Shown: positions 24,335 through 30,520 of the stretch, one piece after another
Layout of the letters: each line of letters begins with the position of its first letter
Position numbering within the stretch: position 1 is the first letter of the stretch
Assembly (NCBI GenBank): GCA_023442755.1
Contig: JAEZXS010000071.1
Location: 1-30,520 of the forward strand
Source: Pseudomonadota bacterium
GTDB taxonomy: Bacteria > Desulfobacterota > Syntrophobacteria > Syntrophobacterales > Syntrophobacteraceae
Length of the DNA: 30,520 bases
Direction: 5' to 3'
The notes under the pieces: model-generated
Told to the model about the DNA's origin: nothing
Database searches by the model: none
The model's input: only the letters and a program-made list of their open reading frames with translations
Program-made: the position numbers and the translations under genes

Positions 24335-25105
24335 TTACGGTCTCTTCTCAGGGGAACGGGACTGGCGGTTGATTATTCCGGCCAGATACCCCGCTCCGAA
24401 GCCGTTGTCAATATTTACTACCGACACCCCGGGCGAGCATGAATTCAGCATACCCAGAAGAGCGGCAATACCTCCAAAACTGGCGCCGTACCCGACGCTT
24501 GTCGGAACAGCTATAACAGGGCCCTTGACCAGTCCGGCAACGACACTGGGCAATGCCCCTTCCATCCCGGCGACCACCACGTAAACCGAGCCTTTTCGCA
24601 GCTCGTCGTATACGCTGAGAAGCCTGTGAAGCCCGGCAACTCCTATATCGTAATACCGTCCAACCCTGTTTCCCATAAATTCCGCCGTGACGGCGGCCTC
24701 CTCCGCAACGGGCAGGTCGGACGATCCCGCGCAGATTATCTGGATCGCTCCTTCGGGGGCGGGCTCGGGATGTTCTTCCTGTTTCAACGCAAGAACCCGC
24801 GCTTCCCTGTGGTAGACCAACCCGCCGATTTTTTCCATTATTGCTTCGGCTTTCCGCTGATCCACCCTGGTTATAAGGACGTTGCTGCCGAATTTCTTCA
24901 TGGATTCGGCAATGACGAGTATCTGGTCAACGGTCTTGCTTTCTCCGTATATAACCTCGGAATACCCCCGGCGCAAACACCTGTGATGGTCGACTTTGGC
25001 AAAGCAGAGATCTTCGAACGGAAGCTTTTCCAGGTAGTCGAGAACTTCCTGCATGCTTTTGCCGCCGTCTTTGAATTCCTGCAGAATATCTTCAAGCTTT
25101 TGCAT
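24335..25105 (-). CDS. larB: LarB, nickel-pincer nucleotide cofactor biosynthesis
   Basis: 256 aa from ATG 25105 (GGGAGAAAG upstream on the minus strand); a TTG at 25135 would extend it by ten. The C-terminal half is a PurE-like (AIR carboxylase) domain: CAGSSDLPVAEEAAVTAEF, VGRYYDIGVAGLHRLL, VVVAGMEGALPSVVAGL, VPTSVGYGASFGG and NIDNGFGAGYLAG. LarB carboxylates and hydrolyses nicotinic acid adenine dinucleotide at the first step of the cofactor used by lactate racemase and other LarA-like enzymes. No larA, larC or larE is in the window. The start overlaps the waaA stop by 14 bases, so the two are translationally coupled. Confidence 0.9.
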   Translation of the reverse strand: MQKLEDILQEFKDGGKSMQEVLDYLEKLPFEDLCFAKVDHHRCLRRGYSEVIYGESKTVDQILVIAESMKKFGSNVLITRVDQRKAEAIMEKIGGLVYHREARVLALKQEEHPEPAPEGAIQIICAGSSDLPVAEEAAVTAEFMGNRVGRYYDIGVAGLHRLLSVYDELRKGSVYVVVAGMEGALPSVVAGLVKGPVIAVPTSVGYGASFGGIAALLGMLNSCSPGVSVVNIDNGFGAGYLAGIINRQSRSPEKRP

Positions 25106-26429
25106 TCGAATTGCTTTCTCCCAGCCTTCTCTCAAGCAGTTTCACGATAAGATCGACCTGCCTGTCCACCACGCCGGCAAGACTTTCGAGGGCCTCCCGC
25201 GCCCGTCGCCCATGTTCTCTCAGCCCCTCGAGATCGGCCAACCACCCGTCCCACAGTCTGAAAAGATCGTCGGCGTCGCTCACCGGGAAACTCCCCTCGA
25301 AACCGCGGAGAATTCTATGTTCGTGCAGTATTTTTTTCAAGTAAGGTCCATAAAAAACCGGCCTGGACCAGGCAGTGGGTTCGAGAATGTTGTGCCCGCC
25401 GACAGGAACAAGCGTCCCTCCGCAAAAGATAAGATCTCCCGCCGAATAGAGATCGAAAAGAGCGCCTATGCGATCCACCAGCACCACGGAGGCGGTCCTG
25501 GGTCGCGAACTTGCCTCCACCTCTGTCAGGAGATTGTAGGGCGCCTGTTTTCGCGCAAGCCACTCAACCATCCTGGGAATGTTGTGCATATGGCGCGGAG
25601 CGAAAATTCCGAGAAGGTTCGGCCTGGACGCTTGCAGCCTGAGAAAGACCTGCATCAACTGGATGCATTCGGACTCGCGCAGACTGCCCCCCATGACGAC
25701 CGGAACACCTTCCCCGATCTTCAGCAGATTTTTCCAGTGGGCAGCGTTTTCGGGGCGCGCCTTTGTCCTGAGTCCGTCGTATTTCGAACTCCCCAGCACC
25801 TGCACTTTTCCGGCCGGAGCTCCGATCCGGAGTGCGCGAAGGGCGTCTTCTTCAGAGTGCATCGCCATACGTTCAAATTGCCTGAAAACGGGCCGGAACA
25901 GAGGAGAAAGGAACCTGTAGAGCCGTCCGGAGGATTCCGAAATCCGTCCATTCAAAAGAAGCGCCGGGATACCTCTTGCGCCCAGCTGGCTATAAAAATT
26001 CGGCCAGAACTCCGTCTCGAAGGCAATGAACAGGTCGGGGCGCAAAGTGTTAAGAGCTCTTGCAACCGATTTGGAAAAATCCAGGGGAAAAGGAAAAACC
26101 GTGACATCGGGGGGCAACTGCGTCCGGGCGAAACGCAGCCCCTGGGGAGTCCCCGTCGTGAGAACGACCATTGCCTCCGGGACTTTTTTCCGAAATGCCA
26201 CAAGAGTCGGCACAGCCCCCGTTACCTCTCCGACCGACACGGCATGGAACCACACCCTCGGACCGTCGCAGCCGGGCAGATTGGGGTAGAAGCCCAGCCT
26301 TCCTTTTCTGAATTCAGGATCGCTCAGGGAATTGCGGGAAAGAAAGGACAGGATTTCCAAACCGAAGGTGCTTAACAAAAAATCATAGACAGAAAGATAA
26401 AAATCCAGAACCGGCCTCCAGGGTGCCAT
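25092..26429 (-). CDS. waaA: 3-deoxy-D-manno-octulosonic acid (Kdo) transferase
   Basis: 445 aa from ATG 26429; no clear RBS precedes it. A GT-B glycosyltransferase of family GT30: WFHAVSVGEVTGAVP with the catalytic Glu, LRPDLFIAFETEFWPNF, LLNGRISESSGRLYRF, MHSEEDALRALRIGAP and, in the nucleotide-binding half, VVMGGSLRE, FAPRHMHNIP and GGTLVPVGGHNILEPTAW. It transfers Kdo from CMP-Kdo to the lipid A precursor at the inner membrane, so an LPS-type outer membrane is implied. It normally starts with an N-terminal membrane anchor; here the first 25 residues are moderately hydrophobic (FYLSVYDFLLSTFGLEIL). The gene runs into larB with a 14-base overlap. Confidence 0.94.
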   Translation of the reverse strand: MAPWRPVLDFYLSVYDFLLSTFGLEILSFLSRNSLSDPEFRKGRLGFYPNLPGCDGPRVWFHAVSVGEVTGAVPTLVAFRKKVPEAMVVLTTGTPQGLRFARTQLPPDVTVFPFPLDFSKSVARALNTLRPDLFIAFETEFWPNFYSQLGARGIPALLLNGRISESSGRLYRFLSPLFRPVFRQFERMAMHSEEDALRALRIGAPAGKVQVLGSSKYDGLRTKARPENAAHWKNLLKIGEGVPVVMGGSLRESECIQLMQVFLRLQASRPNLLGIFAPRHMHNIPRMVEWLARKQAPYNLLTEVEASSRPRTASVVLVDRIGALFDLYSAGDLIFCGGTLVPVGGHNILEPTAWSRPVFYGPYLKKILHEHRILRGFEGSFPVSDADDLFRLWDGWLADLEGLREHGRRAREALESLAGVVDRQVDLIVKLLERRLGESNSNAKA

Positions 26430-26492
26430 GTCCGTGCGGTTTACGGAAACCTCGATGCGGCGGCGCTTTCACGTTTGCATCCTGCAACTGTC

Positions 26493-26693
26493 TCACTCGC
26501 TCTTTTGGGACTCCGAAATCGGATCGGGTTCCGTTTCTTCATCCGGCGACTCGGGAAAACCGTCCCACTGGCATCCTTCGGTTCCGAACGGGGAGAGAAA
26601 CACCCCTTCCCTCCTGCTTCTCGCATATTCTTCGCAGATTGGGCTCCCGGCAGCCGAAAATCCCTCTTTTTCCTTACTATCCTGATCGCTCAT
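26493..26693 (-). CDS. Possible small acidic protein upstream of waaA, 66 aa
   Basis: ATG 26693 has GAGGTGA about nine bases upstream on the minus strand; the frame ends 63 bases before the waaA start. The product is hydrophilic, with an acidic C-terminus (PESPDEETEPDPISES) and two cysteines; no motif. In-frame ATG 26753 would extend it. The other frames of this stretch look less protein-like. It could be the first gene of the waaA-larB transcript or a chance frame. Confidence 0.35.
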   Translation of the reverse strand: MSDQDSKEKEGFSAAGSPICEEYARSRREGVFLSPFGTEGCQWDGFPESPDEETEPDPISESQKSE

Positions 26694-26804
26694 GCCGATG
26701 TTCACCTCGTGACCTGCGTTTTTTCCGATTTTCGGGCATGGCAACTCTAGCAAGAAAGCCCGAAATTTGGAATCTTCAAAACCCTGTCAGTTGCTGCAAA
26801 AATA

Positions 26805-26836
26805 TTGTTCAAAACTTGTTCACGGAATGTGAACAA
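26805..26836. promoter_or_regulatory. Operator-like repeats: two direct and one inverted half-site
   Basis: TTGTTCA occurs at 26805-26811 and again at 26816-26822 (11-base spacing); the second copy forms a perfect inverted repeat TTGTTCAC (26816-26823) / GTGAACAA (26829-26836) around GGAAT. The site lies about 100 bases upstream of the dnaN -35 and roughly 120 bases upstream of the minus-strand small ORF start, so it could serve either direction. The binding protein is unknown. Confidence 0.55.
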
Positions 26837-26932
26837 CTCGAATTCCGATTCTCAAAGGTACGGGTCCGTCTGGAAACAGCAGGGAATTTGTCAACTCGTA
26901 TTTTAAATTATTTCAGCATCTTAATAAACTTT

Positions 26933-26961
26933 TTGACAATCTGTCGGCCCCTTATTAAGAT
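26933..26961 (+). promoter_or_regulatory. Sigma-70 promoter of dnaN
   Basis: TTGACA (26933-26938), 17-base spacer, TAAGAT (26956-26961), 60 bases before the dnaN start codon. The leader contains an ATGGTT/AACCAT inverted repeat. Confidence 0.75.
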
Positions 26962-27021
26962 GGTTATCCTTCATGCATAAAGAACCATTAAAATCATAAA
27001 ATCAATGAATCGAGGGGCGCG

Positions 27022-28131
27022 ATGAAATTCCAGGTCGATAAGGCCAGCCTTATCCAGGTGCTTCAGAAAGTCCAGAGCATTACCGACAAAAAATCAAGCA
27101 TGCCCATTCTGGGCAACTGCCTGATAAAAGCCACGGGCGACCAGCTTGTTCAGTGTTCCGCCACAGACCTGGAACTGAATCTGTGGACTAAAATCGCCGC
27201 CCAGGTGGAAACGGAAGGAAACACAACCGTTTCTGCACGGAAACTCCTGGAAATAATTCGAGAAATCCCCCAGGATATGATCTCGCTGGAAGATCTGCCG
27301 AACAGCAAGCTTCTCATCCGCGCCGGCCGTTCCCGGTTCGAACTTTCCACCATCCCGGCCGAAGACTTTCCTTATATCAATTTTTATCAGGATATGCCCC
27401 TGGTAAAGTGCGACAGCGCCAACCTGCTCCGCGCCCTGCAAAAGACCCTCTACGGGATACCGCTCGAAGACGACACGTTCGCCGCCCCCGGGCTTTTATG
27501 GCATCCCATCGGCGATTCCGCATTCCGTTTCGTATCCTCCGACGGACACAGGCTTGCGTATTTCGAGACTCCGGTCGACTCTTTTCCGGGCCTGGAGATG
27601 AAGCACAGCATCATCATACCGAGAAAAGCCGTCCAGGAGATGGCAAAGCTTCTTGAAAAAGAAACCGATGCGGAAATAGGGGTGGATGAAAAGGCGCTCG
27701 TTCTTCGAACCCCGAACACTTTTATAAGCACTCTGCTGCTCGATGCGGAATTCCCGGAGTATGAAATCATCATTCCCGCCGAAAGACCGTTCGGGTTCAC
27801 CATCGAAGCAGAGATACTCTACCCCGCCCTGAAACGGGTCGCCGTGGTAACCGACGTCACCTACAAGCATGTTCGCTTCAACGTGCGCCAGAATTCGCTT
27901 GAATTGGAATCCGGAAATCCCGAACTGGGAAATGCCAACGAAGTCCTCGATATCGACTACAACGGCGGGGACTTCAGTATAGCATTCAACGTGAAGTATG
28001 TTCTGGACAGCATCCAGGTGATGGCCGGGCCGTCAATCCGCTTCGAGTGGGTTGATCAGTACCATGGCGGTATTTTCACCGCTCCCGAAGACCCCGGATA
28101 TTTGAGTCTCATTATGCCAATGGTGGTTTAG
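27022..28131 (+). CDS. dnaN: DNA polymerase III beta subunit (sliding clamp)
   Basis: 369 aa from ATG 27022, with GAGGGG upstream. Three tandem clamp domains at normal length: MKFQVDKASLIQVLQKVQSI at the start, the KKSSMPILGNCLIKA loop, RSRFELSTIPAEDFP, the middle-domain VSSDGHRLAYFET stretch and the C-terminal YLSLIMPMVV, the usual hydrophobic ending that shapes the peptide-binding pocket. The clamp encircles DNA and tethers polymerase III. It has its own promoter; dnaA, the common upstream neighbour, is absent, and recF does not follow. Confidence 0.96.
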   Translation: MKFQVDKASLIQVLQKVQSITDKKSSMPILGNCLIKATGDQLVQCSATDLELNLWTKIAAQVETEGNTTVSARKLLEIIREIPQDMISLEDLPNSKLLIRAGRSRFELSTIPAEDFPYINFYQDMPLVKCDSANLLRALQKTLYGIPLEDDTFAAPGLLWHPIGDSAFRFVSSDGHRLAYFETPVDSFPGLEMKHSIIIPRKAVQEMAKLLEKETDAEIGVDEKALVLRTPNTFISTLLLDAEFPEYEIIIPAERPFGFTIEAEILYPALKRVAVVTDVTYKHVRFNVRQNSLELESGNPELGNANEVLDIDYNGGDFSIAFNVKYVLDSIQVMAGPSIRFEWVDQYHGGIFTAPEDPGYLSLIMPMVV

Positions 28132-28254
28132 CGCATTCTACACACAGCACAGCCGGCTGTTCGGAGCAGTATTTCTTTCCGGTGAGCCAGTGGACCGGCC
28201 TTTTCCCACCGGCTTGTACCGATACTCCTTCTGCTGCTGAAGCTGCCGTCTATA

Positions 28255-29541
28255 TTGTTGCATGCCCTTGTGTACTGGGGATCTCTTTTGTTCACGCGAA
28301 TACAAGGAAGGGCTGTGCAGAAACTGCTGGATACACCTGTCGGAAAATTGCTGGGAATGGATCTGGTCTCCGCTCTGAAGCAGGGTTTTGCGCTGGTCCA
28401 CGGAAATCCGAACCTGATCGAGACATTCATTCGCGAGGCGTACAACAATCTTATCGGAGTTCCGTTCCACCGCCGTTTCTTCCCGGGTTGCAGCTCACTG
28501 CCCACGGAAATCACCCTCGATCTTACCCGGCGCTGTAATCTCAACTGCGTGATGTGCACCCAGATTCGCCACACGACCGATATTCCGTCCGAGTTGAGCT
28601 GGTACGACAAAAAACGGGAGATGCCGCTATCGGAATGGATATCCGTTCTGGACCAGATTGCGTCTTTCCGGCCGCGCCTGCATATTACGGGCGGCGAACC
28701 TTTTCTGTATTCGGGTGTTGAAGAACTCATCTCCGAGGCCAAAAAAAGGGGCCTTTTCGTACGTCTGACGTCAAACGGCACCTTGCTGGCAGGTGTTTCC
28801 GACCTCCTCGTGTCGAAGGGGGTGGAAGTAATGGCCGTATCCGTCGATGGTCCTGCTGAAGTCCATGACGGGATTCGCGGTCAGCGAGGCGCATTCAGGC
28901 GCACCGCCGATGGGATAAGGTCGCTGCAGGAGGCGCGCAGACGGTTGGGAAAACGGATACCCCTGATCGTTCTGATAAGCACCATTTCCAAAGGAAACCT
29001 GGATTCGCTGGAGGATATTGTCCCAATGGCGCTGGATCTGGGAGTGGATGTACTCGAGGTGCATCACACCTTCTTCAATTCGCGCAGCAACATAGACAAG
29101 CACAACCGCATTTTTGCTTCCCAGGCCTCCGTGAGGAACCTGAAGCTGCTCCTGCCCGTCATTTCCGATATCGAATACTATGAGAGTGAGATCGGGCGCG
29201 AAGACCTCGAACGGATAAGGGAGGGGGTAAATACCATGCGCCGGCAGGCCAGGGGCTGGCTCAATGTCATTTTCGTGCCGAATATTCCCGACGAACTGAT
29301 AGATCCCTACTACATGGACCTGGATTATCCCTTTCCCCAGATCTGCAAAAGACTCTGGAAAAGCTGCCGGATCTATCCGGACGGCAGCCTGGCTCCTTGC
29401 CTGCACGTTGCCATCGGGAACATCACGGAGCAGGGCTTTCGGGAGATCTGGAACAGCCGCAAGATGCGGGACTTTCGGCTGACGGTTGATCGCGGATTGT
29501 TTCCGGCCTGCGCACGCTGCTGCAGCAGGAGATATGCCTGA
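28255..29541 (+). CDS. Radical SAM enzyme with SPASM domain
   Basis: The frame from TTG 28255 gives 428 aa; GTG 28315, preceded by AAGGA with good spacing, would give 408 and may be the true start. The radical SAM cluster motif CNLNCVMC is at residues 94-101 (CxxxCxxC), with the GGEP motif (HITGGEPFLYSG) about 50 residues later and VDGP (AVSVDGPAEVHDGIRG). The C-terminus carries SPASM-type cysteines: a Cys in QICKRLW, CRIYPDGSLAPCLHV, then FPACARCCSRR. It belongs to the PqqE/anSME/MoaA-like superfamily; such enzymes modify peptides or proteins using auxiliary Fe-S clusters. No precursor peptide is seen beside it. It stands alone between dnaN and gyrB. Confidence 0.88.
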   Translation: MLHALVYWGSLLFTRIQGRAVQKLLDTPVGKLLGMDLVSALKQGFALVHGNPNLIETFIREAYNNLIGVPFHRRFFPGCSSLPTEITLDLTRRCNLNCVMCTQIRHTTDIPSELSWYDKKREMPLSEWISVLDQIASFRPRLHITGGEPFLYSGVEELISEAKKRGLFVRLTSNGTLLAGVSDLLVSKGVEVMAVSVDGPAEVHDGIRGQRGAFRRTADGIRSLQEARRRLGKRIPLIVLISTISKGNLDSLEDIVPMALDLGVDVLEVHHTFFNSRSNIDKHNRIFASQASVRNLKLLLPVISDIEYYESEIGREDLERIREGVNTMRRQARGWLNVIFVPNIPDELIDPYYMDLDYPFPQICKRLWKSCRIYPDGSLAPCLHVAIGNITEQGFREIWNSRKMRDFRLTVDRGLFPACARCCSRRYA

Positions 29542-29558
29542 GAAAAGCTGGTTTTTTT
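29523..29558 (+). terminator. Possible terminator of the radical SAM gene
   Basis: CAGC (29523-29526) pairs with GCTG (29547-29550), with an inner AGG/CCT (29527-29529 with 29537-29539), and seven T follow (29552-29558). The stem is weak but the T-run is well placed; it overlaps the stop codon. Confidence 0.4.
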
Positions 29559-29625
29559 ATTATCCGACTGCCGTAAAACCGGCGCTCCTCCCCTTGCTGC
29601 AAAACCGCGTCCGATCCGATTTACA

Positions 29626-29654
29626 TTGAAAAAATGCGCCGAAAAAGCTACAAT
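29626..29654 (+). promoter_or_regulatory. Sigma-70 promoter of gyrB
   Basis: TTGAAA (29626-29631), 17-base spacer, TACAAT (29649-29654), in an AT-rich stretch about 105 bases before the gyrB start codon. Confidence 0.75.
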
Positions 29655-29758
29655 TATTCGATTTTTTAGATGTAACAAATGTTTATCCGTGCGGGCGTTG
29701 TTTGTCCGTGAATATTGATCGAAAACGCAATCAGACAAGCCACACAGGACAGGATTGT

Positions 29759-30520
29759 ATGCAAGAAACCAACATGGTGCCGCCTCTTCCCGAGGACGAA
29801 TATACTGCTCAACAGATTACGGTTCTCGAGGGTCTGAGTGCGGTGCGCGTACGGCCCTCGATGTACATCGGAAACGTGTCGACCGAGGGGCTTCATCACC
29901 TCGTCTACGAGGTGGTGGACAACAGTATCGATGAGGCGCTGGCAGGTCACTGCAACCACGTCCGGGTTCAAATTCACCTGGACGGCTCTGTCACGGTGGA
30001 CGACAACGGGCGCGGCATTCCCGTAGACATTCATGAGAAGGAAAACATCCCCGCCGTAACGGTCGTCATGACCAAACTGCACGCGGGCGGCAAGTTCGAT
30101 GCCTCCACCTACAAGGTATCGGGCGGCCTCCACGGAGTCGGCGTTTCTGTCGTAAACGCGCTCAGCGAATATCTCGAAGTCGAAATCCGGCGTGACGGGA
30201 AGGTCTACTACCAGAAGTTCGAACGCGGCGTACCGGTAACGGACCTGAAGATCAAGGGGGAAACGCAGAAACGGGGCACCCGGGTAACGTTCAAGCCCGA
30301 TGCCGAGATCTTCGAGGATACGGAGCTGAGCTTCGACGTTCTGGCGGAGCGACTCAGAGAACTGGCATTTCTCAATAGCGGCCTGAAGATCGAGCTTTCC
30401 GACGACAGGATTCCGAAAGAAAGGTCTTTCCACTACGAAGGCGGCCTGGTCTCCTTTGTCGAGTATCTGAACAAGAACAAGGAGCCGATTTTTCCCGAGG
30501 TCATCACCATATCGGGCGAG
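29759..30520 (+). CDS. gyrB: DNA gyrase subunit B, 3'-truncated by window edge
   Basis: ATG 29759 follows AGGACAGGA; 254 codons are present and the frame is open at the window end. The GHKL ATPase domain is recognisable: EGLSAVRVRPSMYIGN, YEVVDNSIDEALAG with the catalytic Glu and ATP-contacting Asn, DDNGRGIPVDIH and GGLHGVGVSVVNALSE, followed by the start of the transducer domain. GyrB with GyrA introduces negative supercoils. ParE is a possible alternative on this fragment alone, but VTVVMTKLHAGGKFDASTYKVS and proximity to dnaN favour GyrB. Confidence 0.94.
   Translation, partial: MQETNMVPPLPEDEYTAQQITVLEGLSAVRVRPSMYIGNVSTEGLHHLVYEVVDNSIDEALAGHCNHVRVQIHLDGSVTVDDNGRGIPVDIHEKENIPAVTVVMTKLHAGGKFDASTYKVSGGLHGVGVSVVNALSEYLEVEIRRDGKVYYQKFERGVPVTDLKIKGETQKRGTRVTFKPDAEIFEDTELSFDVLAERLRELAFLNSGLKIELSDDRIPKERSFHYEGGLVSFVEYLNKNKEPIFPEVITISGE

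Larger units (their letters stand above)
26694..27021. promoter_or_regulatory. AT-rich regulatory region upstream of dnaN
   Basis: About 330 bases with no gene, AT-rich from 26890 to 27010. It contains an operator-like repeat set (26805-26836), an inverted repeat TTGTCAA/TTGACAA (26888-26894 with 26933-26939), the dnaN promoter (26933-26961) and an ATGGTT/AACCAT repeat (26960-26965 with 26983-26988). One incomplete match to a DnaA box, TTATCCTTC, lies at 26964-26972. No dnaA gene and no cluster of DnaA boxes are visible. Confidence 0.5.

Noticed and set aside
26950..27000. Possible replication origin upstream of dnaN
   Set aside because: Only one poor DnaA-box match (TTATCCTTC) is visible, dnaA itself is absent, and no cluster of boxes or 13-mers is seen; AT-richness alone is not enough.
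28132..28254. Search for a precursor peptide for the radical SAM enzyme
   Set aside because: No short ORF with an RBS is seen in 28132-28254 or 29542-29758, so no substrate peptide is proposed.

Overview
The window reads as chromosomal DNA of a Gram-negative anaerobe from the deltaproteobacterial/Desulfobacterota group; a Syntrophobacter-like sulfate reducer or syntroph is my best guess. The evidence is a tetraheme c-type cytochrome coupled to a decayed chemoreceptor, a meso-DAP type MurE, a Kdo transferase (so LPS is made), a LarB-type nickel-pincer cofactor enzyme and a glutaminyl-tRNA synthetase. The taxonomy is inferred from protein character, not from a search.

Layout. 1-1185 is the 3' part of a tail-fibre/surface-like gene with an odd charged coiled-coil tail. 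1713-1853 is a tiny five-cysteine protein followed by a near-perfect terminator. 2107-3000 holds a tetraheme cytochrome and the wreck of the chemoreceptor gene that overlaps it. On the minus strand come mutM (3067-3858) and a 67-codon gene (3940-4143). 4447-20469 is a long, same-strand division and cell wall (dcw) cluster: mraZ, rsmH, ftsL, ftsI, murE, murF, murD, ftsW, murC, murB, ftsQ, ftsA, ftsZ. It is preceded by an array of MraZ-type boxes that runs into the mraZ start codon and is closed by an 18-bp hairpin. The two genes expected inside it, mraY (between murF and murD) and murG (between ftsW and murC), are absent, and their flanking genes overlap by a few bases.

After ftsZ there is a self-contained Phd/VapC toxin-antitoxin pair with a consensus promoter (20745-21554). 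Next are minus-strand glnS (21908-23608) and a minus-strand group in transcription order: possible small acidic ORF, waaA, larB, 141-aa conserved-looking protein of unknown function (26693 down to 23865). The right end is replication-related: dnaN (27022-28131) with a good promoter and an upstream inverted-repeat operator, a radical SAM/SPASM enzyme (28255-29541), and the first 254 codons of gyrB (29759 to the window end). dnaA and recF are not present, although dnaN and gyrB are.

Functionally the core is housekeeping: cytoplasmic peptidoglycan precursor synthesis (MurB-F), septal synthesis (FtsW/FtsI/FtsL/FtsQ) and Z-ring assembly (FtsA/FtsZ). The less ordinary parts are the regulatory array at mraZ, the cluster's missing lipid-step genes, the Cys-rich micro-protein, the degraded heme-chemoreceptor pair, the waaA-larB coupling and the radical SAM gene sitting between dnaN and gyrB. 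I saw no tRNA, rRNA, CRISPR array or intact insertion sequence.
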